Positions 6,863-12,061 of a DNA stretch of 25,335 nucleotides are shown here, piece by piece. The stretch spans positions 1 to 25,335 of the forward strand of contig CAAFMG010000061.1 of assembly GCA_900763965.1 (NCBI GenBank), given 5' to 3'. The DNA is from an uncultured Oscillospiraceae bacterium (lineage in GTDB: Bacteria; Bacillota; Clostridia; Oscillospirales; Oscillospiraceae). Numbering within the stretch: position 1 is the first letter of the stretch; every line of letters starts with the position of its first letter. The position numbers and the translations under genes were made by a program. Under the pieces are notes generated by a model. It was not told the DNA's origin and did not search any database. It saw only the letters and a program-made list of their open reading frames with translations.

Positions 6863-8326
6863 CTAAATAATATTGATAGGCTCTCCATAGTCCAAAGACA
6901 CGTCAAACATGACCTTCTCCTGGGCAAAATGCCGCTGAGGCGGTACATGGATCGTATCACTGGGGAACACCACCTGTGAACGGATCTCATGGGCGATGGC
7001 CAGACCCATCATCTGGTCATCGTGACCGCCAATGGGAGCCTCGATCCTGCCCTTTTCGTTCCGGACAATGGTCAGCAGTTCTTCCAGAGTGTCCCGGTCG
7101 TTGATGAGATAGCAGTGATCCCGCACCACCTCGATCAGCCGGGAGATGGCCGTGGGCCGGGTCAGAGAAGTCGTCTTGAAACCGAAACGGTGCTCCGTCT
7201 TGCCGGTGTTGCTGTCCTGGGTGAGCCGGGCGTACTGGTTGCAATAGTTCAGCCTCTGCAATTCCCGAATGGGATAGCTGTCAAAATTCGCCTCAATGCC
7301 AATGAGCGCTTCTCCGTAATACATCCCCAAACAGTACATTTGCCGGGTGTACTGGTCTGCATCAAACTGGTGCTTGAGGGCAGCCACCTGTTCCCCGGTC
7401 TTTGCATCCAGAACATGGCCGGTAAAATAGTCGCTGCCATCCCCGGCGGTATCCCCGCCAATGCAATACCGGGTAAAGCCCGGTGTGTTGGGCAGACGAT
7501 AAAGCCGAATGTAGCCCTGCCGGTCGTTGACCCAGCGAATGTTGCAGATCCGAACCCCGTCATAGTCGTAAGTGAAATACCCCACCTTGACCGGCTTGGG
7601 CAGATGTTCCAGCCGCTTCTGAATGGCTTGTGCATCAAAAACCGTCTTGCCCAGAATACCCCACTGCCCCAGGCAGTAAACCCGGTAGGTGTACTCGTCA
7701 CTGTATTGAAGATCTTCCAAAGCCTTGATATCGTCAGCACTCAGAAACTTGTTGTTCTTGTAGGTGCTGAAACATACCGTAGCCAAGCCAGAATCCACGA
7801 AATGCCGCTTGATCCAGTGCTGGATATTGATGGGGTTGAAGCTCAAAACCATCTGCTTCTTGCTTTTGCCGCCTCGCAGACGAACCTTCAGCTGGTTGAT
7901 ATCCGCTTCCTGACACTCCGTAGCTTCCTCCACCCAGATATCCGTCAGCTCGCCCCCGGCAAATGTGATGGACTTGATCTTCTCCACGTCATCCAGTCCC
8001 GCAAAAGCAATCTCGTTTCCTGTCAGGGTGCAGATGATCCGCATATCGCTTTCGTTGACCTTAAAGTAAGCCCCCAGCTCCCACAGGGAAATCACCTGTT
8101 TGAGCAGGGGAAAGGTGCTTTTTCGGTTGGTGTCTCCGGTCTGACGGACACACAGCAGGTTGCACCGCTGGGGAGTGACCATTTTCAGGATGTACCTCTG
8201 GGCGATAAAGAAGGACTTCCCGGAAGAACCGCCGCCGTAAAAAATAAGATACCGGGACATATCCTTGAGGTATGGCAGATACACAGCATTGAACACCCGC
8301 TTGTTGATACGGATATCAATGTTCAT
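6863..8326 (-). CDS. terL: Terminase large subunit (PBSX/Terminase_3 type)
   Basis: A 487-residue packaging ATPase/nuclease. The start codon overlaps the stop of the small subunit (ATGA). Walker A is GGGSSGKS at residues 31-38, preceded by the strand 'RYLIFY'. Walker B is 'LTDIWVEEA' at about 127-135, with the catalytic Glu pair. The C-terminal RNase H-like nuclease shows Asp in 'IGGDTAGDGSDYF' (about 290-300), an acidic residue in 'IGIEANFDSYP' (about 343-351) and 'GGHDDQMMG' (about 433-441). The domain order (ATPase then nuclease) and length match PBSX-family terminases. It cuts concatemeric DNA and drives it into the procapsid through the portal. Whether it is a cos or headful enzyme cannot be read from sequence. 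Confidence 0.95.
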   Translation of the reverse strand: MNIDIRINKRVFNAVYLPYLKDMSRYLIFYGGGSSGKSFFIAQRYILKMVTPQRCNLLCVRQTGDTNRKSTFPLLKQVISLWELGAYFKVNESDMRIICTLTGNEIAFAGLDDVEKIKSITFAGGELTDIWVEEATECQEADINQLKVRLRGGKSKKQMVLSFNPINIQHWIKRHFVDSGLATVCFSTYKNNKFLSADDIKALEDLQYSDEYTYRVYCLGQWGILGKTVFDAQAIQKRLEHLPKPVKVGYFTYDYDGVRICNIRWVNDRQGYIRLYRLPNTPGFTRYCIGGDTAGDGSDYFTGHVLDAKTGEQVAALKHQFDADQYTRQMYCLGMYYGEALIGIEANFDSYPIRELQRLNYCNQYARLTQDSNTGKTEHRFGFKTTSLTRPTAISRLIEVVRDHCYLINDRDTLEELLTIVRNEKGRIEAPIGGHDDQMMGLAIAHEIRSQVVFPSDTIHVPPQRHFAQEKVMFDVSLDYGEPINII

Positions 8327-8775
8327 TTGCCGCCATCTTCTTCCTCGTCATCCACCAGATCAATGTTAATGGTGACCTGATTTTTCATGTCCGCCTCCAC
8401 CACCTGTTTCTCAGTCCAGCCCTTGAAATTGTTGATCAGTGAGAACTTTGCACCATTGCACCCCTGCTGATCAAACAGCCGCCGCTCAGCGTATTCCTCG
8501 CAAATCGACTTTGCTTTCGTTATCGTGTCAACGAATTTTGCCTTCGCCTGGTAATTCAGCAGAGCCTGCCGGGACGTAAACCCCAAAGCCAGGGCCAGAC
8601 CCGTCACAGTGGGAGGATGTGCGCCCATCAAAATTGGATTCCCCCGCTTATCAAAAACAGGCTGACCATCCCCATCCAGCAGCGGTTTTCCTTCGCAATC
8701 TGCGAAGTAATCGTTAATCAGCCCCTCCATTTCGGACACTTCCTTAAACTTCGGCGGCCTTCCTCGTTCACCCAT
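8323..8775 (-). CDS. terS: Terminase small subunit
   Basis: A 150-residue protein starting MGERGRPPKFKEVSEM. The start follows GGAGG with 7-base spacing, six codons inside the longest frame. The N-terminus 'GRPPKFK' is an AT-hook-like basic patch typical of small terminases that recognise the packaging site. Residues about 55-75 ('PPTVTGLALALGFTSRQALLNYQ') form a helix-turn-helix. Residues 75-125 (TKAKSICEEYAERRLFDQQGCNGAKFSLINNFKGW) are the oligomerisation region shared by terminase small subunits of this class, followed by 'TEKQVVEAD' and an acidic C-terminal tail (LVDDEEEDGGK) that would contact the large subunit. It is coupled by ATGA overlap to terL. It would bind DNA upstream, possibly the phased repeats about 500 bases away. 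Confidence 0.9.
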   Translation of the reverse strand: MGERGRPPKFKEVSEMEGLINDYFADCEGKPLLDGDGQPVFDKRGNPILMGAHPPTVTGLALALGFTSRQALLNYQAKAKFVDTITKAKSICEEYAERRLFDQQGCNGAKFSLINNFKGWTEKQVVEADMKNQVTINIDLVDDEEEDGGK

Positions 8776-8987
8776 GGCATATCCTCCTTCCAATCAGATG
8801 AAGCCGGGGTCTCCCGGCATTTTTCCGGGGTCATCATCTGCATAAAGCCTTTGCTCTCCACCGTCCATAGCTGCCTGCATTCAAATATAGAACTCAGAAG
8901 TGGGACCGGTAAAAATGCCTCCCGCCCGGGAAACGCTCAAAGACTTGCTGCCTGGGCGCAGGGGCGCTTTTTCTTTGACAAGAGGCA

Positions 8988-9015
8988 AATATATGCACCC
9001 CATCAGCCAAAGCAA
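8988..9015 (-). promoter_or_regulatory. Candidate late promoter upstream of terminase
   Basis: On the minus strand TTGCTT, a 16-base spacer and TATATT face the terminase operon, about 215 bases upstream of terS. The match to the sigmaA consensus is moderate and the spacer is one base short. It is the best candidate I see in this gap for late transcription. Late promoters may instead depend on the ArpU-like regulator, in which case the -35 need not match. Confidence 0.35.
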
Positions 9016-9205
9016 AAAAGAAATCCACAGCCCCTGAATCTCTGCGGCAGGTGCATCCGGCTACAAAGGGTGCGGTAAGACCCGCAAGGCAGCCTCAAAG
9101 CATCCACAGACGCATTTCACCGTTGCTCCCAGCTCCGCTATTGTCATCGCCGCCACCAGCACCTTATCCACAGCCCCAAAAAAGCCAGATCCCAGGCGCT
9201 GGGGG

Positions 9206-9259
9206 TAATAAGAAGAAGCGAAAAGCCGGATCGCTCCGCTTTTCGCTTCTCTCTTATTA
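9206..9259. repeat. Long imperfect hairpin, possible bidirectional terminator
   Basis: A 13-bp perfect inverted repeat (AGAAGCGAAAAGC at 9214-9226 and its complement at 9238-9250) around an 11-base loop. It is extended by eight further pairs (TAATAAGA with TCTTATTA) after a one-base bulge. The structure is almost symmetrical, so it could end transcripts from either side; the flanks are A/T-rich but lack a long pure T run. It lies downstream of the RHH gene and upstream of the terminase operon. Confidence 0.6.
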
Positions 9260-9280
9260 TACAGTTTACAGCATTCCGCA

Positions 9281-9350
9281 CTGGAATTCAATGGAAAAAA
9301 GTGGAATTTTGTGGAAAAAAGTGGAATTCAGTGGAATTTAGTGGAAAGGG
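9281..9350. repeat. Seven tandem 10-bp phased repeats (NTGGAAWWWW)
   Basis: Seven consecutive 10-base units: CTGGAATTCA, ATGGAAAAAA, GTGGAATTTT, GTGGAAAAAA, GTGGAATTCA, GTGGAATTTA, GTGGAAAGGG. The TGGAA core is invariant, and the variable half is A/T-only except for single or final bases. The unit length equals about one helical turn, so the A/T tracts fall on one face and the DNA should be bent. The array ends 8 bases before the stop of the RHH gene. It could be a terminase or regulator binding array. Confidence 0.85.
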
Positions 9351-9358
9351 TGAGATTT

Positions 9359-9574
9359 TTAATCATCCGTAGGTATCCCTTCCTGCTCCAAATCCCGCTT
9401 CATCTGCTCAAAAATCGCCCGGTTAATGAAGGCGTTGAGGCTTTCGCCCCGATCCGCTGCGTGTAAAACGATAGCGTCTTTTTCGCCCTTAAAAACACGA
9501 AATGCAATTTGCGTATAGTTGGCGTTATTGTACTTTGCAACTGCCTTCTTCTGTGCTTCGCTTCGGATTGCCAA
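9359..9574 (-). CDS. Ribbon-helix-helix DNA-binding protein (Arc/MetJ-like)
   Basis: A 71-residue protein starting at a TTG codon (AIRSEAQKKAVAKYNNANYT follows), set by AGGAGGTG 8 bases upstream; the longer frame has no ribosome site. The segment 'YTQIAFRVFKGEKDAIVLHAADRGESLNAFINRAIFEQMKRDLE' is a typical ribbon-helix-helix: a strand (QIAFRVF), helix A (GEKDAIVLHAADRG), the 'ESLNAFINRAI' helix B, and a short acidic tail. Proteins like this are common as small regulators in Clostridia mobile elements. It is divergent from the plus-strand 51-aa/J-domain operon, and three related operator-like sequences lie between them, so autoregulation and repression of the neighbour are likely. No toxin partner is next to it, so I do not call it an antitoxin. 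Confidence 0.85.
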   Translation of the reverse strand: MAIRSEAQKKAVAKYNNANYTQIAFRVFKGEKDAIVLHAADRGESLNAFINRAIFEQMKRDLEQEGIPTDD

Positions 9575-9594
9575 TAGAATCACCTCCTGCCTGT

Positions 9595-9623
9595 AATATA
9601 GCACATTTTAATACTGTTAGCAA
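9595..9623 (-). promoter_or_regulatory. Promoter of the RHH gene
   Basis: Minus-strand TTGCTA (9618-9623), 17-base spacer, TATATT (9595-9600), about 20 bases upstream of the TTG start. The -35 and part of the spacer lie inside the first operator-like site (9611-9626), consistent with autorepression. Confidence 0.6.
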
Positions 9624-9695
9624 TAGACAAAGTGACTAGAATCTACTGCTAACATTTGTACAATACTCCATGTTGCAATCTACTGTTAACAGTAG
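9611..9695. promoter_or_regulatory. Three operator-like sites, one a perfect 16-bp palindrome
   Basis: CTACTGTTAACAGTAG at 9680-9695 is a perfect palindrome. Related sequences are CTACTGCTAACATTTG at 9643-9658 and ATACTGTTAGCAATAG at 9611-9626, sharing the core TACTGYTARCA. The first overlaps the RHH promoter and the third fills exactly the spacer of the divergent promoter. The arrangement suits a dimeric or tetrameric repressor, most likely the adjacent RHH protein. Confidence 0.7.
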
Positions 9696-9701
9696 TATAA
9701 T
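9673..9701 (+). promoter_or_regulatory. Promoter of the plus-strand J-domain operon
   Basis: TTGCAA (9673-9678), 17-base spacer, TATAAT (9696-9701). The spacer holds only one base plus the 16-bp palindrome, so a bound repressor would block polymerase directly. Transcription should start near 9708, at the first base of the GTCGGAAGGGG element. Confidence 0.75.
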
Positions 9702-9707
9702 AACAAT

Positions 9708-9944
9708 GTCGGAAGGGGATAGAACCGCAGGAGGTAACCCCAATGAGATTTTTTCAGAGCATCACCACCCAGCAATTCACCCTTCGCATCACCGTTGAAT
9801 TCATACCGGGCGAAAAAAAGAGTTGCCCGGTCAAGCCGAAGCCTGAACCGAGCAACCCGAACCAAAACACCACCATTATCATAAACCAAGGCAAGTAATT
9901 TGTCAACCCCCCTTCCGACTTCCCCCGGCGTTGGGGTTACCTCC
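9708..9944 (+). repeat. Interlocking inverted repeats A-B ... A'-B' around a small ORF
   Basis: A (9708-9718, GTCGGAAGGGG) is the exact complement of A' (9909-9919). B (9730-9743, GGAGGTAACCCCAA) is the exact complement of B' (9931-9944). The gaps A-B and A'-B' are both 11 bases. B contains the ribosome site and the first base of the start codon of the 51-aa ORF, and A lies at the expected transcript start. The order A, B, A', B' means both pairings together form a pseudoknot. The GGGG of A can also pair with CCCC of B, and likewise A' with B', giving alternative local hairpins. Confidence 0.8.
9743..9898 (+). CDS. Small ORF (51 aa) enclosed by inverted repeats
   Basis: A 51-residue reading frame starting MRFFQSITTQQFTLRITVEF, with GGAGG 8 bases upstream. 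The N-terminal 20 residues look like one beta hairpin. The middle is basic and proline-rich (PGEKKSCPVKPKPEPSNP), and the tail reads NQNTTIIINQGK. I do not recognise it. It is the first gene after a near-consensus promoter and is followed 72 bases later by the J-domain gene. Its ribosome site lies inside inverted repeat B, so translation is likely controlled by RNA folding. It could be a leader peptide whose translation opens the downstream gene, or a genuine small protein. Confidence 0.6.
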   Translation: MRFFQSITTQQFTLRITVEFIPGEKKSCPVKPKPEPSNPNQNTTIIINQGK

Positions 9945-9970
9945 CAGATAAAAAGAAAAGGAGAATCACC

Positions 9971-10453
9971 ATGAAATATTTTGCCGCTTGTACCACGCTG
10001 GACGAACTGAAAAAGGAATACCGCCGCTTGGCTATGATCCACCACCCAGACCACGGCGGCGACACTGCCACCATGCAGGCGATCAATGGCGAATACGCCG
10101 AAGCCTTCGCCCGGCTCAAGAATCAGCACAACGCCGCCGCCGACGAAGCCCACCAGACCACCGAGACCCCGGAAGAATTCATCACCATCATTTCCCAGCT
10201 CCTGCGCTTCCCCGGTCTGATCGTTGAGCTGTGCGGCTCCTGGCTCTGGATCACCGGCGAGACCTACGCCATTAAGGACCAGCTCAAGGCGGCGGGCTGC
10301 CGGTGGAGCAGCAGCAAAAAGGCCTGGTACTGGCACCACCCGGAGGAAGGCCACCGCTGGCACAAAGGCACCGCTACCATGTCCGACATCCGCACCAAGT
10401 ACGGCAGTCAGACTTACAAGGGCCGCAACGCCGCCGAAGCCATCACCGCATAA
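9971..10453 (+). CDS. Phage J-domain (DnaJ-like) protein
   Basis: A 160-residue protein starting MKYFAACTTLDELKKEYRRL behind AAGGAG. Residues about 1-47 form a J-domain: helix II (LDELKKEYRRLAMIH), the HPD tripeptide in 'HHPDHGGD' and helix III (TATMQAINGEYAEAFARL). HPD is the contact that stimulates DnaK ATPase, so a host Hsp70 is the expected partner. There is no G/F-rich region, zinc finger or standard DnaJ C-terminal domain. Instead residues about 85-130 carry 'WLWITGETYAIKDQLKAAGCRWSSSKKAWYWHHPEEG', a small module I associate with plasmid and phage proteins ('L-K-x-x-G-x-R-W-s-x-x-K-x-x-W-Y'). Phage J-proteins can recruit DnaK to replication or assembly complexes; the target here is unknown. 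Confidence 0.88.
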   Translation: MKYFAACTTLDELKKEYRRLAMIHHPDHGGDTATMQAINGEYAEAFARLKNQHNAAADEAHQTTETPEEFITIISQLLRFPGLIVELCGSWLWITGETYAIKDQLKAAGCRWSSSKKAWYWHHPEEGHRWHKGTATMSDIRTKYGSQTYKGRNAAEAITA

Positions 10454-10454
10454 A

Positions 10455-10474
10455 GGGAGGGGGCACCCCCTCCC
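10455..10474 (+). repeat. GC-rich 9-bp hairpin between J-domain gene and next gene
   Basis: GGGAGGGGG (10455-10463) and its exact complement (10466-10474) with a two-base gap, right after the J-domain stop codon and just before the ribosome site of the next gene. There is no T tract, so it is more likely a processing, stabilising or translational element than an intrinsic terminator. Confidence 0.55.
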
Positions 10475-10494
10475 ACCCAAGAAAGGAGATCCCC

Positions 10495-10950
10495 ATGAAG
10501 TATACCGATCTGCTGACTCAGTACGGCAGCCCCTGCAAGTCCGCCAGCCACACCCTGCATATCAATATCAGAAGCCCGGCCAGCCTAAACACCCCGGCGG
10601 AAGTTGCGGACTATGACCGATGGACAGAAAAAGACATCAGCCGCCTGGAAAGCTACCTGGAAGGCCTAAAGGATTACCGCCAGGCCCTGGCTGCCAGATA
10701 TGCCCAGCTGGAAACCATGGCTTACACCCGCCTTCTGAGGCTGGAGCGCTGTGCCCACTGGAAAGGACATATTGAGTACATCGTCACCATCACCCGGACA
10801 ATGGAGGACGGCACACAGACCCGGGAACTTCGGGAAGTCTACCCCGGCAAGGAGCGCAAAAAAGCCTTTACCAGATTTGAGGCACTGCAAAAGCAATTCC
10901 CCGGCATCCCCGCAGAAAAAGACATTGAGAAAAAATATTGGGAGAAATAA
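10495..10950 (+). CDS. Hypothetical phage protein in the J-domain operon
   Basis: A 151-residue protein starting MKYTDLLTQYGSPCKSASHT behind AAAGGAGAT; the longer open frame reads back into the J-domain gene in another frame and is rejected. Residues about 40-85 are a strongly helical, coiled-coil-like stretch (DYDRWTEKDISRLESYLEGLKDYRQALAARYAQLE). The second half is beta-prone and basic ('RCAHWKGHIEYIVTITRTMEDGTQTRELREVYPGKERKKAFTRFEALQKQFPG'), possibly nucleic-acid binding. I have the impression that similar proteins accompany J-domain genes in Clostridia elements, but cannot name a family. It ends at a strong bidirectional hairpin facing the late regulator. Confidence 0.78.
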   Translation: MKYTDLLTQYGSPCKSASHTLHINIRSPASLNTPAEVADYDRWTEKDISRLESYLEGLKDYRQALAARYAQLETMAYTRLLRLERCAHWKGHIEYIVTITRTMEDGTQTRELREVYPGKERKKAFTRFEALQKQFPGIPAEKDIEKKYWEK

Positions 10951-10957
10951 ACCGAAT

Positions 10958-10983
10958 GGGGGTGGGCATCGTTGCCCGCCCCC
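10958..10983. terminator. Bidirectional terminator-like hairpin between convergent genes
   Basis: GGGGGTGGGC (10958-10967), six-base loop, GCCCGCCCCC (10974-10983): a 10-bp stem with one G-U pair, between the ends of the plus-strand 151-aa gene and the minus-strand late regulator. The T tract is weak on both sides. Confidence 0.55.
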
Positions 10984-10992
10984 CTTGATCCG

Positions 10993-11439
10993 CTATTCGC
11001 TGCCCATCTGATCCAGCAGCCGCTGAGCCGCAGCCAGAGCGGCGCTGTGCGCCTTGGCAATGCTGCTGTAGCTCTTCCCGGTGTCCGCTGCGATCTCCTT
11101 CAGGGTCTGCTCCCGGATATACCGCCGATGCAAAATATCCCCCTCAGCAGGCTTCAGCTGCCCCAGAAAGCGGGAGCGTTCCTGAATCGCTGCAATCAGC
11201 CGATCCATGGCCTGCCGGATCTCCCGTTCCAGATCCACCGCACCGCCGCATAGATCGGCCAGCTTATCCCCAGTGCCGGAGGACACCACCCGCACCCCGT
11301 CAGCCGCCCCGGTGGTGCCGGTGGCCATCTGCCGGAGCACTCGCAGCTCTGCCCGCTTGGTTTCTACCCGCTTCCGCAGCTGGGCGACTTCGCCCAAATA
11401 ATCCAAAATATCCAAAAAAACACGCTCACTTTCTTGCAT
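10993..11439 (-). CDS. Sigma-region-4-like phage late regulator (ArpU/DUF1492 type)
   Basis: A 148-residue protein. Residues about 1-45 form a helix with heptad spacing (FLDILDYLGEVAQLRKRVETKRAELRVLRQM). A short glycine-rich linker follows (TGTTGAADGVRVVSSGTGDKL). The C-terminus 'LHRRYIREQTLKEIAADTGKSYSSIAKAHSAALAAAQRLL' is a sigma-70 region-4-like helix-turn-helix, where 'TLKEIAADTG-KSYSSIAKAH' matches the '-t-x-x-e-I-A-x-x-l-g-x-s-x-x-x-V' pattern. Proteins of this shape (RinA, ArpU, DUF1492) activate late genes in Gram-positive phages. Its position between the early operon and the terminase operon, on the same strand as both, fits that job. The ribosome site is poor (AAGG far upstream), so translation may be weak or the start may differ. 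Confidence 0.82.
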   Translation of the reverse strand: MQESERVFLDILDYLGEVAQLRKRVETKRAELRVLRQMATGTTGAADGVRVVSSGTGDKLADLCGGAVDLEREIRQAMDRLIAAIQERSRFLGQLKPAEGDILHRRYIREQTLKEIAADTGKSYSSIAKAHSAALAAAQRLLDQMGSE

Positions 11440-11454
11440 TTCCGAATTTTTACC

Positions 11455-11483
11455 TTGACTTTATCACGTTTTCGTGCTATAAT
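11455..11483 (+). promoter_or_regulatory. Near-consensus sigmaA promoter with dyad in spacer
   Basis: TTGACT (11455-11460), 17-base spacer, TATAAT (11478-11483), about 30 bases before the ATG of the 39-aa gene and behind a GGGGGTG ribosome site. The spacer contains CACG-TTTT-CGTG (11465-11476), a small dyad placed as an operator would be. Confidence 0.8.
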
Positions 11484-11513
11484 AAGCACATCAAAACAAA
11501 GGGGGTGATTCCA

Positions 11514-11633
11514 ATGGGCAAGTACGAAAAAAAGCCCAACAATCAAATCAACTGGGTCGAAAAAGCAGTCGATTTCGTTGTGGGCTTAATTTCGGGGCTG
11601 ATTTTGATTCTGCTGGATAGAATTATCAAATAA
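11514..11633 (+). CDS. Micro-membrane protein (39 aa)
   Basis: A 39-residue protein: a basic polar start (MGKYEKKPNNQINWVEKA) then one hydrophobic helix (VDFVVGLISGLILILLDRIIK). GGGGGTG stands 6 bases before the ATG and a near-consensus promoter 30 bases before that. This strongly favours a real gene, although it is too short for most gene callers. The helix of about 17 residues with a charged end would span or lie on the membrane. Candidates include a small holin-like, toxin-like or membrane-modulating peptide; the sequence does not decide. A stable hairpin follows the stop codon. Confidence 0.72.
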   Translation: MGKYEKKPNNQINWVEKAVDFVVGLISGLILILLDRIIK

Positions 11634-11642
11634 GCTCAGCCG

Positions 11643-11670
11643 CCATACAGGGGAGCGATCCCCTGTATGG
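11643..11670 (+). terminator. 12-bp hairpin with GCGA tetraloop
   Basis: CCATACAGGGGA (11643-11654), GCGA loop, TCCCCTGTATGG (11659-11670). The stem is perfect and the loop is a GNRA tetraloop, so it is very stable. No U tract follows, so termination is uncertain; it may protect the short mRNA or slow polymerase before the second micro-gene. Confidence 0.55.
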
Positions 11671-11733
11671 TATGCCCATTATATCAACTTTTCGTTCGTC
11701 CGTCAACATTTATGATTTTAGGGAGGAAAGTAT

Positions 11734-11829
11734 ATGGGAATCCTGGGTTATCTCGGTCTCGCAATCATCATTTTTTCTATTGTTCGCTTTATCGTTGCCA
11801 TCTGGAAGGAGAAACACAATGGAAACTAA
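11734..11829 (+). CDS. Micro-membrane protein (31 aa)
   Basis: A 31-residue protein: nearly all of it is one hydrophobic helix (MGILGYLGLAIIIFSIVRF then IVAIWKEKHNGN), ending basic. GGGAGG stands 7 bases upstream of the ATG. Its last codons overlap the start of the HTH gene by 11 bases, so the two are translationally coupled. It is unrelated in sequence to the 39-aa membrane peptide just upstream, though similar in design. Type I toxins and phage membrane micro-proteins have this shape; no antisense RNA promoter was identified to support a toxin system. Confidence 0.7.
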   Translation: MGILGYLGLAIIIFSIVRFIVAIWKEKHNGN

Positions 11830-12016
11830 ATACCTGTCTGTCACCGAATACGCCGCCAAGGTCGGAAGGGATGTTTCCCGCATCCGCAGAATGCTGATTG
11901 CCGGAGATCTTCCAGGTATGAAAATCGGCAATCAGTGGGTCATCCCGGAGGATGCACCCTTCCCCGCCGACCGGCGGATCAAGTCAGGGAAGTATATCAA
12001 GGAGAAATCAGAATAG
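11819..12016 (+). CDS. Excisionase-like winged-helix (HTH_17) protein
   Basis: A 65-residue protein starting METKYLSVTEYAAKVGRDVS behind AAGGAG. The pattern 'YLSVTEYAAKVGRDVSRIRRMLIAGDLPGMKIGNQWVIPEDAPFP' is the MerR/excisionase fold: a first helix-turn-helix (TEYAAKVGRDVSRIRRMLIAGDLPG) and a wing (MKIGNQWVIPEDA). The C-terminus is basic (DRRIKSGKYIKEKSE). Small proteins like this act as recombination directionality factors or helix-turn-helix regulators in mobile elements. It is far from the integrase here and co-expressed with two membrane peptides, so a regulatory role may be more likely than excision. It ends just before a clear terminator. Confidence 0.82.
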   Translation: METKYLSVTEYAAKVGRDVSRIRRMLIAGDLPGMKIGNQWVIPEDAPFPADRRIKSGKYIKEKSE

Positions 12017-12019
12017 CAC

Positions 12020-12053
12020 GGAAGCCCTGCCTTTGCGGCAGGGTTTCCTTTTT
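12020..12053 (+). terminator. Intrinsic terminator of the HTH operon
   Basis: GGAAGCCCTGCC (12020-12031), 5-base loop, GGCAGGGTTTCC (12037-12048), then TTTTT. The stem is 12 bp with one G-U pair. It lies between the end of the HTH gene and the end of the convergent early operon. Confidence 0.85.
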
Positions 12054-12061
12054 GCGCTGCG

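Larger units (their letters stand above)
8776..9358. other. Non-coding control region between RHH gene and terminase
   Basis: About 580 bases separate terS from the next gene. I see no convincing coding sequence on either strand: the open frames here lack ribosome sites. The stretch contains a candidate promoter near 9000, a strong hairpin at 9206-9259 and seven 10-bp phased repeats at 9281-9350. Its place just upstream of the small terminase is where many phages keep their packaging (pac or cos) site and late promoter. Confidence 0.6.

Noticed and set aside
3082..8380. Long plus-strand open frames (for example 3082-4038, 5576-6637 and 6989-8380)
   Set aside because: They lie opposite the terminase, portal, scaffold and capsid genes, lack ribosome sites, and read as low-complexity antisense of recognisable proteins.
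8776..8930. Open frame just upstream of terS reading MQMMTPEKCRETPASS on the minus strand
   Set aside because: It runs into terS in another frame, its only upstream purine run is weak, and terS has a much better start. It is probably a shadow frame, though conserved relatives would change my mind.
9061..9291. Minus-strand 76-aa frame in the pre-terminase gap
   Set aside because: No ribosome site, it begins inside the 10-bp repeat array and reads through the long hairpin, which is better explained as non-coding structure.
9281..9350. The 10-bp repeats as a CRISPR array
   Set aside because: Units are contiguous with no spacers, far too short, and no cas genes are present.
9359..9574. The RHH protein as antitoxin of a toxin-antitoxin pair
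   Set aside because: No toxin gene is adjacent on the same strand; the divergent operator layout fits a regulator better.
9686..10480. Minus-strand 264-aa frame opposite the J-domain gene
   Set aside because: Valine/glycine-rich antisense product of the J-domain coding region; no ribosome site and in conflict with promoter and RBS evidence on the plus strand.
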